From NCBI GenBank assembly GCA_035455745.1, contig DATIEP010000059.1, positions 244,566-308,565 on the forward strand: 64,000 bases of DNA, in the 5' to 3' direction. A program made the position numbers and the translations under genes. Positions 44,523-53,245 of this stretch are shown here, piece after piece. How positions within the stretch are numbered: position 1 is the first letter of the stretch; every line of letters begins with the position of its first letter. The notes under the pieces are model-generated. The model was not told where the DNA came from, made no database searches, and was given only the letters and a program-made list of their open reading frames with translations. This DNA comes from JADGGM01 sp027307005 (lineage in GTDB: Bacteria > Gemmatimonadota > Gemmatimonadetes > Gemmatimonadales > Gemmatimonadaceae).

Positions 44523-46145
44523 CTACGTCGCGGCCATCGGAGTCGGACTTGTCGTGTTGGCGTCGTCCATCGCGGGCAGCGAGAGGCTGAACACACTGCC
44601 GCCGCCTTTGCGGGGCTCATAGCGTAAAGCGCCGCCTTGCGCTTGTGCGAGCCCGCGAGCAATCGCCAAGCCGAGGCCAGCGCCGCCTTTGCGGCCGCCC
44701 GCGCGTGTGTCGGGTTGATAGAAGGGATGGAAGATCCGCTCTGCTTCCGGGGGTGGAACTCCCGGTCCGCGATCGGACACCGTGAACCAGATCGCGTCAC
44801 CACGCCGGCACACGTCGAGATCGATGGTCGTACCTGGCGGCGCATATCGATCGGCGTTCTCGATGAGGTTCACGAGGATGCGCATCGATTGCACGAAGTC
44901 GAATCGGCCGAGCAACGCGGGCTGGTCGAGGTTCAGCCGCGGCGTTTGCAAGCGCCCATCGAGCGATTGGCCTAACTGACGCACCACGGCGCCGATGAGA
45001 TCTTCGGCCGTGTTGAGCTCCACACGCACCGGGAAGGGACCGGCTTTCATGCGCGACAGGTCGAGCAGGTCGCCCACCATTCGGCTCAGCCGATCGGCCT
45101 GCTCCTCGATGACGGCTGCGCTCGGCTCGCCGCGACCAGCGGCGTCGTGGGCGAGCGCTTTGAGGGCCGTGAGCGGCGTGCGCAGGTCGTGCGACACCGA
45201 TGCGAGGACGAAGTCCTTCATGCGATCGGCTTCGCGCAGCGCGGTCGCGTGGTCGGCTTCCGTCTCGAGGCGGAGGCGCTCGACGCCTAACGCCGCGTAG
45301 TACGCCAACGCACCCAGAAAGCGCCGCCGGGCGCGACCGCGCGCAATCGGCTCGGAGGCCGCGACGCGAAGCACGCCGACGGTGCGCGCGTTGACGCGCA
45401 ACGGCAGCACGAGCGTGCGCGCATCATCCGTGTTGATCCCCAGATCATCATCGGCCACCGCCGAGACGCCGCGCTGGACTTCGCCGCCGGGGCGGATGGC
45501 GGCGGCGAATCCCCGTTCACCGACCCACGTGGCGAGCTCGCGGTCGCGCGCGTCGAGCGCGCCCGCGTCCTGCCCGGCGCTGGCAATCGGTTCCTCGCCT
45601 AACCGTGAATCGGCCCAGGCAAAGATGCTGCAGCCGACCGCGTTCAGCGTACGGTGGACGATTTCCGCAATGGCGTGCAGCGCGTCGGCGGCCCGGCCGG
45701 CGTTCAGCGCTTCCGCGCCCAGTCGCGACAGCCATGCGACTTCATCGGCGCGTTGCCTCGCGCGGCTCGCGGCTTCCTGCGCGCGCACCAGCAACTGCGT
45801 GGCCACCGCGGCCACGACGAGGAACGAGATCAGCGCGACCCAGTCGAGCGGCTTGTCGACGTTCCACTGGTCGAATGGCGGCTGAAAGTAGTAGTCGATG
45901 AGCAGGAAGCCGGAGCACGCCAGGGTCAACCCGAGCGCGCGTCCGCCGCTCACGCTGCCGCCTAACACGATCAGCAGATACGCGAGTGCGACGTGCCCCT
46001 CGTTGATGTCGGTGCGTACGTAATACATGGCCGCCGTAGCGGCCGTCAGGACGGCGCCCCAGATGAGCCATGGTCGGACGCTGGGCCACACGCGCGTCAA
46101 ACGTGCACGCGCATCCGGGCTGAACGGTTGGAATTCGATCGTCAT
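44523..46145 (-). CDS. Membrane sensor histidine kinase (DUF4118-GAF-HisKA-HATPase)
   Basis: Kinase of 540 aa. Four membrane helices near 27-120 match the KdpD-type DUF4118 module (ALAYLLIVLGGSVSGGRALG, YYFQPPFDQW). A GAF-like region fills about 145-295, then an H-box SVSHDLRTPL (His319), N-box LIENADRYAPPG, G1 DRGPGVPP and G2 GGAGLGLAIARG. The KdpD and Usp domains are missing, so it is not a full KdpD, and no response regulator lies next to it. Signal unknown. Confidence 0.9.
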   Translation of the reverse strand: MTIEFQPFSPDARARLTRVWPSVRPWLIWGAVLTAATAAMYYVRTDINEGHVALAYLLIVLGGSVSGGRALGLTLACSGFLLIDYYFQPPFDQWNVDKPLDWVALISFLVVAAVATQLLVRAQEAASRARQRADEVAWLSRLGAEALNAGRAADALHAIAEIVHRTLNAVGCSIFAWADSRLGEEPIASAGQDAGALDARDRELATWVGERGFAAAIRPGGEVQRGVSAVADDDLGINTDDARTLVLPLRVNARTVGVLRVAASEPIARGRARRRFLGALAYYAALGVERLRLETEADHATALREADRMKDFVLASVSHDLRTPLTALKALAHDAAGRGEPSAAVIEEQADRLSRMVGDLLDLSRMKAGPFPVRVELNTAEDLIGAVVRQLGQSLDGRLQTPRLNLDQPALLGRFDFVQSMRILVNLIENADRYAPPGTTIDLDVCRRGDAIWFTVSDRGPGVPPPEAERIFHPFYQPDTRAGGRKGGAGLGLAIARGLAQAQGGALRYEPRKGGGSVFSLSLPAMDDANTTSPTPMAAT

Positions 46146-46251
46146 CGAAGGGCCGGCGTCCTATCGATCCGCAGCATGTGGCCAACCTCTCCTGCTTCTG
46201 AATGTACACGGTGCGGCCGGGTTCGCCGAGCGCGCCGCGTGCGTTCGGGTA

Positions 46252-47640
46252 TTACACCGAAGTCAGCTCCGTGAAGAGGTTGTTCAACGACTCGGCAAGC
46301 GTTGGATGCGCGAGCACCGCGTCGCGCAGCGCGGTGTACGGCAGGCCGCCCATCATGGCGAGCTGAAGCATGCTCATGATTTCGCCGCCTTCGATTCCGA
46401 GAATGGCGCAGCCGAGGATCAGGTGGCTGTCTCGATCGACGATCGCTTTCATGAAGCCGCGCGATTCCGCCGTCTCGAGCGCCCTTGCCACTTTCGACAT
46501 CGGCATCGTCGCGACGGCAATGCGGCGGTGTTGATCGAGCGCCTCGCGCTCGGTCATCCCGACCCGGCCCAGCTGGGGGTCCATGAACACGGTGTACGGC
46601 ACGAGTCGGCCGGCGATCGAAGCCGAGCCGCCCTCGAGCAGGTTCGTGCGTAGAATCCGGAAGTCATCGTAGGAGATGTGCGTGAAGGCCGGGCCGCCCT
46701 TCACGTCGCCGATGGCGTAGACGCCGGGAACCGTGGTCGCGAGATGGTCGTCGACGCGGATGTGGCCTCGTTCGTCGAGCGCGATGCCGGCGCGCTCGGC
46801 CGCGAGCGTGTCTGTGTTAGGCACACGCCCGGTGGCCAGCAGGAGATGCGTCGCCGTGATGCGCCGGTCGCCGGCGCGCGTCGCGGCCGTGAGGCTGATT
46901 CCGTTTGGCGACTGCTCGACGCCGGTAGCGCGTGCCTCGAGGACGAGATCGATGCCGTCCTCGCGCAGAATCGACGCGACCGCCTGCGCGACGTCCTCGT
47001 CTTCGTGGCCGAGGAGCTGCGGGCCGTGCTCGACGATGGTGACACGGCTGCCGAATCGCCGAAACATCTGCGCGAATTCGACGCCCACGTATCCGCCGCC
47101 GACGACGAGCAGATGTGCCGGCAGCACCTCCAGGTCCATGACGGAGGTCGAGTCCAATGTCGACACCTGCTCGAACCCAGGAATGGCGGGTCGTGCAGGA
47201 CGAGCGCCGACGTTGATGATGATCGTGGATGCGGCCAGCGTGCGCGTCGAACCGTCTGATGCGCGCACCTCGACGCGCCGTTCTCCGACGAAGCGGGCAT
47301 CGCCGAAGAGGATCTCCACTCCGGCGCGCGTGATCGAGTGTTCGCTGCTCTGTCTGAACTCGGACACGATGGCGCGCTTCCGCGCGACGACGGCAGGCAA
47401 GTCAATCGTGACGTTGCCGCACTGGACCCCGAAATCCGCCGAGCGCTTCGCGAGATATGCGACGCGCGCGCTCGCGATCATCGTCTTGGTGGGGGTGCAG
47501 CCTTCGTTGATGCAGGTGCCCCCGATGTGACGCCGCTCGACCAACACGGTGCGGCGACCGGCTCGCGCGAGAGCGCCGGCGAGCGGCCCTCCACCTTGGC
47601 CCGATCCAATGACGAGTGCATCGACGTGTACATCGGTCAT
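46252..47640 (-). CDS. Class I pyridine nucleotide-disulfide oxidoreductase
   Basis: Flavoprotein of 462 aa. FAD motif GSGQGGGPLAGALARAG, redox-active disulfide GGTCINEGCTPTKT, NAD(P) motif VVGGGYVGVEFAQMFRRFGS and a C-terminal dimer domain with HPTLAESLNNLF. It is closest in look to mercuric-reductase-like proteins, but the heavy-metal domain and C-terminal Cys-Cys pair of MerA are absent, so mercury reduction is unlikely. It may reduce a disulfide, quinone or other small molecule. Divergent from egtB across about 260 bp in which I see no gene. Confidence 0.88.
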   Translation of the reverse strand: MTDVHVDALVIGSGQGGGPLAGALARAGRRTVLVERRHIGGTCINEGCTPTKTMIASARVAYLAKRSADFGVQCGNVTIDLPAVVARKRAIVSEFRQSSEHSITRAGVEILFGDARFVGERRVEVRASDGSTRTLAASTIIINVGARPARPAIPGFEQVSTLDSTSVMDLEVLPAHLLVVGGGYVGVEFAQMFRRFGSRVTIVEHGPQLLGHEDEDVAQAVASILREDGIDLVLEARATGVEQSPNGISLTAATRAGDRRITATHLLLATGRVPNTDTLAAERAGIALDERGHIRVDDHLATTVPGVYAIGDVKGGPAFTHISYDDFRILRTNLLEGGSASIAGRLVPYTVFMDPQLGRVGMTEREALDQHRRIAVATMPMSKVARALETAESRGFMKAIVDRDSHLILGCAILGIEGGEIMSMLQLAMMGGLPYTALRDAVLAHPTLAESLNNLFTELTSV

Positions 47641-47904
47641 GCGCAGTGCTCCGTTGGGAAGGCGGTCACTGGTCCGCCGTGTAAGGCTGCTCGAGCATGC
47701 ACCAGCGAATCAAGGCACGGTCTGCCGGACTCGCACGGCGCGAGCGAGAACGCGACTTGCTTGGGAGGCTGGTCCCGCCCTTGGGTCCGGCCGATCGAGG
47801 CTTGCCATCGGGCTGATGAATGGTATCTACTTCGATTCGGGTACCGATGCGCGGCGCCCGAACTGCCGCGCGCTTAGCCGCCGTTGACTGTAGCCGCTCG
47901 ACCG

Positions 47905-49233
47905 ATGACCCTGACTCAGTTGAATGCGGCCCCTTCCGCGGCCGACCGGATCGCTGCCATGCTCGAGGAAGCGCGTGCGCGCACGCTGCTGCTCATCGAG
48001 CCATTGAGTGAGCAGGATCTGCACCTGCAGCACGATTCGCTGATGAGTCCCGTGATCTGGGACCTCGGCCACATCGCGCACTTCGAGGAGCTGTGGTTGA
48101 CGCGCAACCTCGACGGGCCCGTGGAGTTCGTGGAGATGCCGGGCATGTACAACCCATTCGAGCATCCTCGACGCGTGCGTGGCGCGCTCCCGCTCCCGAG
48201 CCTGCGCGAGTGCCGCGCCGAGATGCACGAGATTCGCGTGCGCGTACTCGAGCGCTTGCGCGCCGCGGATTTCGAGGATGGCAGCGATCTGCTGCGGGAC
48301 GGCTACGTCTACGCGATGGTCGCGCAGCACGAATATCAGCACAACGAAACGATGCTGCAGACGCTGCAGCTCAAGAGCGGCGCACCGTACCGCGCGCCGC
48401 GCCGTGTGCATCTGCCGGCGGCGCCGGCGCTTGCGCCTAACGATGCGCCCATGGTGCGCTTCCCCGGCGGGCGCATCCCGATGGGAACCGATGACCGGTC
48501 CCGCGCGTACGACAACGAGCGGCCGCGCCACGAGGTCGACATCCCGCCATTTTGGATCGACGCCCATCCGGTGACTAACGGAGCATACCTGTCGTTCATG
48601 GAGGCCGGGGGGTACGAGAACCCCGCCTGGTGGTCGGACGCCGGCTGGCAGTGGCTTCGGGAAGCGCGCGTGTCCGCGCCGAAATACTGGGAGCACCGTG
48701 ACGATGGCTGGTTCACGCGCAGCATGGATCTCGTCGAGCGCGTGGATGAATCGAAGCCGGTCTGCCACGTGTGCTACCATGAGGCAGATGCGTTCGCGCG
48801 CTGGGCCGGAAAGCGGCTGCCGACGGAAGTCGAATGGGAAGCCGCCGCATCCTGGGATCCAGACGCCGGTCGCCCGCGTTCATATCCGTGGGGTGACGAG
48901 CCGGCGACGATCGAGCGCGCCAACATCGATCAGTTGTCGTTCGGCACCGTACGTGTGGGGGCGTATCCACGCAACATCTCACCGATCGGCTGTCAGGGAA
49001 TGATCGGCGATGTGTGGGAGTGGACATCGAGCGACTTCACGGGATACGCGGGATTCGAGAGCTACCCGTATCCGGAGTACTCCGAGGTGTTTTTCGGCAA
49101 CGAGTACAAAGTGCTGCGGGGCGGGTCCTGGGCCACGCGTCCGGGAGCGATCCGCAACACGTTCCGCAACTGGGACTATCCGATTCGACGCCAGATCTTC
49201 AGCGGATTCCGCTGCGCGCGGAGCGAGCCATGA
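47905..49233 (+). CDS. egtB: Ergothioneine biosynthesis sulfoxide synthase
   Basis: Non-haem iron enzyme of 442 aa that joins trimethylhistidine (hercynine) with gamma-glutamylcysteine or cysteine. N-terminal DinB-like domain with iron ligands in DLGHIAHFEELW and the HX3HXE motif HEYQHNE; C-terminal FGE/sulfatase-modifying domain with GKRLPTEVEWEAAA, GDVWEWTSSDF and VLRGGSWAT. The ATG at 47905 is chosen; a TTG at 47884 is possible and neither has a clear binding site. It begins the operon egtB-egtD-egtA. Confidence 0.95.
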   Translation: MTLTQLNAAPSAADRIAAMLEEARARTLLLIEPLSEQDLHLQHDSLMSPVIWDLGHIAHFEELWLTRNLDGPVEFVEMPGMYNPFEHPRRVRGALPLPSLRECRAEMHEIRVRVLERLRAADFEDGSDLLRDGYVYAMVAQHEYQHNETMLQTLQLKSGAPYRAPRRVHLPAAPALAPNDAPMVRFPGGRIPMGTDDRSRAYDNERPRHEVDIPPFWIDAHPVTNGAYLSFMEAGGYENPAWWSDAGWQWLREARVSAPKYWEHRDDGWFTRSMDLVERVDESKPVCHVCYHEADAFARWAGKRLPTEVEWEAAASWDPDAGRPRSYPWGDEPATIERANIDQLSFGTVRVGAYPRNISPIGCQGMIGDVWEWTSSDFTGYAGFESYPYPEYSEVFFGNEYKVLRGGSWATRPGAIRNTFRNWDYPIRRQIFSGFRCARSEP

Positions 49234-50189
49234 CCGCGGCAGCGGTGCGTCCGCCATCTCCGTTGATCGACGAAGTGCGCGACGGATTGTCGCGTGCACA
49301 GAAGGAGCTGTCGCCCACGCTCTTCTATGACCGGCGCGGGTCGGAGCTGTTCGAGGAAATTACGCAGCTCGCCGAGTATTACCTCACGCGCACCGAGCGC
49401 GCGCTGCTGGCGACGCGGATGCCGCCGGTGATCGAGCAGCTGGCGCCGCGCACGTTGGTGGAGTTAGGCGCGGGCAGCGCGGCCAAGACGCGCTTGCTGC
49501 TCGACGCCATGCGCGCCGGCGGCGAGGCCGCGGCGTACGTGCCGGTCGACGTCAGCGCGGAATTTCTGCGCGAGTCGGCCGTGAAGTTAGGCAGCGAGCT
49601 CCCGGGGCTGCGCGTGGTGCCGGTGGTGGCGGACATCAGCGCCGGGCTCGACTTGCCGCGCGCGATGCCGCGGCCGGTGCTCTTCGCGTTCCTCGGCAGC
49701 ACGATCGGCAACTTCGACGAGCCGGCCGCGATCGCGCTCTTGCGGCGCGTGCGCGATGCCATGTGTCCCGGCGACCACTTCCTCCTCGGCGTCGATCTGC
49801 AAAAGGACAGCCGGGTCATCGAAGCGGCATACAACGACTCGAGCGGCGTGACGGCCGCGTTCAATGCGAACGTGTTGCGCGTGTTGAATCGCGAGCTCGG
49901 CGCCGATTTCGATGTGCGCGATTTCTTTCACCGCGCGTGGTACAACCGCGAGGCGCATCGCGTCGAGATGCACCTCGTCGCTCGACGCGCGCTCGACGTG
50001 CACATTCCGCACATCGGCCGCGTGCCGTTCCGAGCGGGCGAGTCGATTCGAACGGAGATCAGCTGCAAGTACGACCGCGCGAGCGTACAGTGCATGTTCG
50101 ACGACGCGGAGTTGGTCCTCGATGCATGGATTGCCAGCGAGGATCCAGCATATGCGCTGGCGATGGCATCGCGCGGACCGCGCCGGTGA
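49230..50189 (+). CDS. egtD: L-histidine N-alpha-methyltransferase
   Basis: SAM-dependent enzyme of 319 aa that makes hercynine by three N-methylations of histidine. Family marks: SPTLFYDRRGSELFEEITQL at the N-terminus, the SAM loop LVELGAGSAAKTRLLLDAM, FLGSTIGNFD, and a C-terminal ISCKYDR motif. The start overlaps egtB as ATGA. It supplies the substrate for EgtB. Confidence 0.95.
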   Translation: MTAAAVRPPSPLIDEVRDGLSRAQKELSPTLFYDRRGSELFEEITQLAEYYLTRTERALLATRMPPVIEQLAPRTLVELGAGSAAKTRLLLDAMRAGGEAAAYVPVDVSAEFLRESAVKLGSELPGLRVVPVVADISAGLDLPRAMPRPVLFAFLGSTIGNFDEPAAIALLRRVRDAMCPGDHFLLGVDLQKDSRVIEAAYNDSSGVTAAFNANVLRVLNRELGADFDVRDFFHRAWYNREAHRVEMHLVARRALDVHIPHIGRVPFRAGESIRTEISCKYDRASVQCMFDDAELVLDAWIASEDPAYALAMASRGPRR

Positions 50190-51448
50190 CGACCATTCCT
50201 CGCGGCGCGCGCGGACGCGCGCTCCTCGCGGCGGACCTGGCGCGACGGAGCTTCGCGCCGAATCGGGCGTCGACGCGGCGGATCGGCGCCGAGGTGGAGC
50301 TGCTGCCGATCGACAGCAGCACGCGCTGCATCGCGTCGCTCACGGGTGAGCGCGGCGTGCTGCCGATATTGCGCCGGTTCGGCGCGTCGCGCTGCTGGTC
50401 GGAGACGCGGACCGAGAAAGGCACGCCCTCGTTCCATTTGCCTAACGGCGGCCGGTTGACGTTCGAGCCGGGCGGGCAGCTCGAATACGCGGCACCGCCG
50501 GCCGGCGGCGCGTCCCTGCTCGCGGGCGACATCAGGTCGGCGCTGGAGCCGCTGCGTCGCTATGCGTCGGCGGAGGGACTGGAGCTCGTGGCAGCCGGCA
50601 TCGAGGCGGAGCGCGACGTGTGGTCTACTCCCCGGCAGCTCGAGGCCGAACGCTATCAGCGCATGGAGACGTACTTCGCCGCTATCGGGCCGAACGGCGC
50701 GCGGATGATGCGTCAGACGGCGTCGTTCCAGGTGTGTCTCGACATCGGGGACGCGGATGCCGGACGGCGGCGGTGGCGCATGTTGAACGCGGCCGCGCCG
50801 TACATCATTGCGATGTTCGCGAATTCGCCGCGATACGACGGTATTCTGACCGGGCATCAAAGCGTCCGTGCGGCGTGCTGGCGCCGGCTCGATCCGTCCC
50901 GCACCGGCGTGATTGGCGGCGACGATCCGGTGGCGGCGTACCTCGAGTTCGCACTGAGGGCGCCCGACATGATGCGGCGCACTCGAGATGGGAGGTACCG
51001 CTCGTTCGGTGACTGGGTGGACACGGGCGACGCGACGCTCGACGAGTGGCGCCACCATCTCACGACGCTGTTTCCGGAAGTGCGTCCGCGCGGCTACTTC
51101 GAGGTGCGCGGGGCCGATGCGATCGACCCGGCATGGTGCATCGCGCCGCTGGCCCTGTTAGGCGGGCTGGCGTACGATCGGACCGCGCTCGCCGACGCGC
51201 TGGACGCGTTGCACGCTCCCGGCGACGTGCTGGAGTGCGCGGGCTACGCGGCGCTGCGCGATCCGGCGATCGCGGCGGTGTCCGTGCAATTGGTGGAGAT
51301 CGGCCTGCAGGGATGCGCGCGCCTGGGGCGGGGGTTCATTGCCGAAGGCGATCTGGCGTTCGCGCGGTCGTTCTTCGATCGATACACGCTGCGGCGCCGC
51401 TCGCCGGCAGACGACTGCCGCGACGCCGCCGCCTCATCGGCTGCCTAA
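50186..51448 (+). CDS. egtA: Glutamate-cysteine ligase
   Basis: Enzyme of 420 aa of the GCS2/EgtA type: IGAEVELLPID at the N-terminus, PGGQLEYAAPP, RMMRQTASFQVCLDIGD, ANSPRYDG and GYFEVRGADAI. It makes gamma-glutamylcysteine for the EgtB step. The GTG at 50186 overlaps egtD as GTGA. EgtC (amidohydrolase) and EgtE (lyase) genes are not in the operon and must lie elsewhere if the mycobacterial route is used. Confidence 0.92.
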   Translation: MTTIPRGARGRALLAADLARRSFAPNRASTRRIGAEVELLPIDSSTRCIASLTGERGVLPILRRFGASRCWSETRTEKGTPSFHLPNGGRLTFEPGGQLEYAAPPAGGASLLAGDIRSALEPLRRYASAEGLELVAAGIEAERDVWSTPRQLEAERYQRMETYFAAIGPNGARMMRQTASFQVCLDIGDADAGRRRWRMLNAAAPYIIAMFANSPRYDGILTGHQSVRAACWRRLDPSRTGVIGGDDPVAAYLEFALRAPDMMRRTRDGRYRSFGDWVDTGDATLDEWRHHLTTLFPEVRPRGYFEVRGADAIDPAWCIAPLALLGGLAYDRTALADALDALHAPGDVLECAGYAALRDPAIAAVSVQLVEIGLQGCARLGRGFIAEGDLAFARSFFDRYTLRRRSPADDCRDAAASSAA

Positions 51449-51454
51449 CGGAAG

Positions 51455-52936
51455 TCACATCGCGAGGCGGGCGTTGTCGTAGGTGGGATCGCCCGTCACC
51501 TCTCGATCGACGTGCGGCGCAAGCCACGACGGCGGCGGCGGCGCATCGTCGGGCTGGGCCAGCTCGACCTCGGCCAATGTCAACGGACGGTCGAGGAACT
51601 CGTCGATCGTCCACTCGACGCCGCCCTCGTGCACCAGATAACGGCGCTTGTGCACGCGCCGGCCGGCGGTCAGCGGCCACAGCGCATCGAACAGGTTCCG
51701 ATCGATCTGGTCCTCCAGCTCCAGGCGCACCAGACCGTTTCCGCCCTTGACCGTGCGATACCATCGCGTGACGCCGTCGGCGACAACCGCACGAACGCGT
51801 TCGGTGACGTGTCCGCCGGGCAGGTAGCCCTGCGCGATGTCCTGGACCGTGGTCGCCGGATCGCCTAACGGGCCCGACGGCAGATCGCTGAGCAGGTACT
51901 TCCGCTCGATCTCGGTTCCCGCGGCGCGGCGTTGCGCGAGCCGTCCCGCGATCTCGCGACCGCGGCCGAGGAACGGCTGTGAAGCCGAGCCTGACCACTC
52001 GACCGTGAATGCGCCGAAGAGCGATTCGATGCGCGCGTGGAGGCGCCGCGCCAATTCGAGCAGGCCCGCACGCGGGTCGCGGCTTCCCGCGACAGCCGAG
52101 CGGACGCCATCGAGCGAGCTGCCGTCGCGGACCATGGCGGCCAGACGCTGCGCCGCTTCGTGAGCCGCTTCTTCCATTGCATCCGCGACGATGCCCGCAA
52201 GGAGGTGGGCGTCGTGCACGTCGCCCAGCGTGTCCTGCAGCACGCGCAGCCGGTCGACTAACGGAGCGGCGTCGGGCACGATCTCCACGAACGGCTCGAG
52301 CGCGTACCGCAGGTGCTTTGACGCGATGCGCGCGCGGTGCGCGCACCGTTGATCGACCGCGTCGTGCACGCGCGAGAGTCTGCGCTCAAACTCATCGACG
52401 AGCGCGGCGAGTCTCAGTCCGAGCACGCGCGCGGCGTTCGGTGGAACCACGGGCTGGTCCAGGTGCACCGTGAGATGCCAGGTCGACAGCGCGTGCTCGA
52501 GCCACTCCGCAAGCGGCTCGAACTGATCGGCCAGCCGCGCGTGCATCCGGGCGTCCTGCTCCTGCTTCGAGGCGCGCAGCCGTTCGAGCAGCCACGCAGC
52601 GCCTGCGCGCTGACGGCGAGTCAGCGAAGGCATCTCGCCCTCGATCCACTCGACGTGGACCTGGGCATCACGCCCGGCGCCAGTCGCCTTCGTCAACCGT
52701 CGCAGTTTACGACGGCGTTTCTTGGAGATGCTGTCGTCGAGCTCGTCACGGAAAGTGCGGTCGCAGCTTCGGAGCCGGCGCAGCGCGACGCGAAGATCGT
52801 GCAGCGCATCGGGCGCGTGTTCGTCGTCGAGCACATCGTACGCGGCGCGCGCTGCGGCGAGATGCGCGAGCGCGATGCGTCGCGCGGTCTCGGCGGCGGG
52901 CCGATCCAGCGCGTCAGCGGGAAGCGAAATGTTCAC
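51455..52936 (-). CDS. CHAD-CYTH polyphosphate-related protein
   Basis: Protein of 493 aa. Residues about 5-290 are a CHAD domain, all-helical with conserved histidines and basic residues (LHDLRVALRRLRSC, ASKHLRYALEPFVE), which binds polyphosphate. Residues about 345-490 are a CYTH/triphosphate-tunnel domain beginning EIERKYLL, with paired charged strands (LVRLELEDQI, VHKRRYLVHEGGVEW). In most known fusions CYTH comes first, so the order here is reversed. It could act on polyphosphate or inorganic triphosphate. It converges on egtA with 6 bp between stops. Confidence 0.9.
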   Translation of the reverse strand: MNISLPADALDRPAAETARRIALAHLAAARAAYDVLDDEHAPDALHDLRVALRRLRSCDRTFRDELDDSISKKRRRKLRRLTKATGAGRDAQVHVEWIEGEMPSLTRRQRAGAAWLLERLRASKQEQDARMHARLADQFEPLAEWLEHALSTWHLTVHLDQPVVPPNAARVLGLRLAALVDEFERRLSRVHDAVDQRCAHRARIASKHLRYALEPFVEIVPDAAPLVDRLRVLQDTLGDVHDAHLLAGIVADAMEEAAHEAAQRLAAMVRDGSSLDGVRSAVAGSRDPRAGLLELARRLHARIESLFGAFTVEWSGSASQPFLGRGREIAGRLAQRRAAGTEIERKYLLSDLPSGPLGDPATTVQDIAQGYLPGGHVTERVRAVVADGVTRWYRTVKGGNGLVRLELEDQIDRNLFDALWPLTAGRRVHKRRYLVHEGGVEWTIDEFLDRPLTLAEVELAQPDDAPPPPSWLAPHVDREVTGDPTYDNARLAM

Positions 52937-52977
52937 GACGGCCCAACGGGCTTTCGCCCGCGGTTACCTCTGGTTGG

Positions 52978-53115
52978 TCACTGGTGCTGACGAAACCAGA
53001 AAAAGGCGAGCTCCCCCACAATGCACGCCGCGACAGAGGCGAGCAGCACTGCCTCGACCTTGGACGGTGCCGGGATCGACCGAAGCCAGCGTGAACGGCG
53101 GCGATAATCGTACAT
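52978..53115 (-). CDS. Small single-helix membrane protein
   Basis: From the ATG at 53115, 45 aa: a basic start (YDYRRRSRWLRSIP) and one hydrophobic segment (VEAVLLASVAACIVGELAFF). The frame is open upstream to 53178. It sits 41 bp before the CHAD-CYTH gene on the same strand. It may be real or chance; codon use fits its neighbours. No function suggested. Confidence 0.4.
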   Translation of the reverse strand: MYDYRRRSRWLRSIPAPSKVEAVLLASVAACIVGELAFFWFRQHQ

Positions 53116-53245
53116 GAATGCTCTCGGTCGCATGCGCTCGGGGGGTGTAACAATGTGACGCACCAGATGGCGCGTCAAGTCAGGAATATTAACGACATGA
53201 CCGCATACCTGTTACGACCGGTATCGGACCCCACATCTGTTTCCA

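Noticed and set aside
44523..46145. KdpD potassium sensor
   Set aside because: Only the membrane DUF4118 part matches; the KdpD/Usp domains and kdp genes are absent.
46252..47640. Mercuric reductase
   Set aside because: The disulfide motif fits the superfamily, but the N-terminal metal domain and the C-terminal Cys pair are missing and no mer genes are near.
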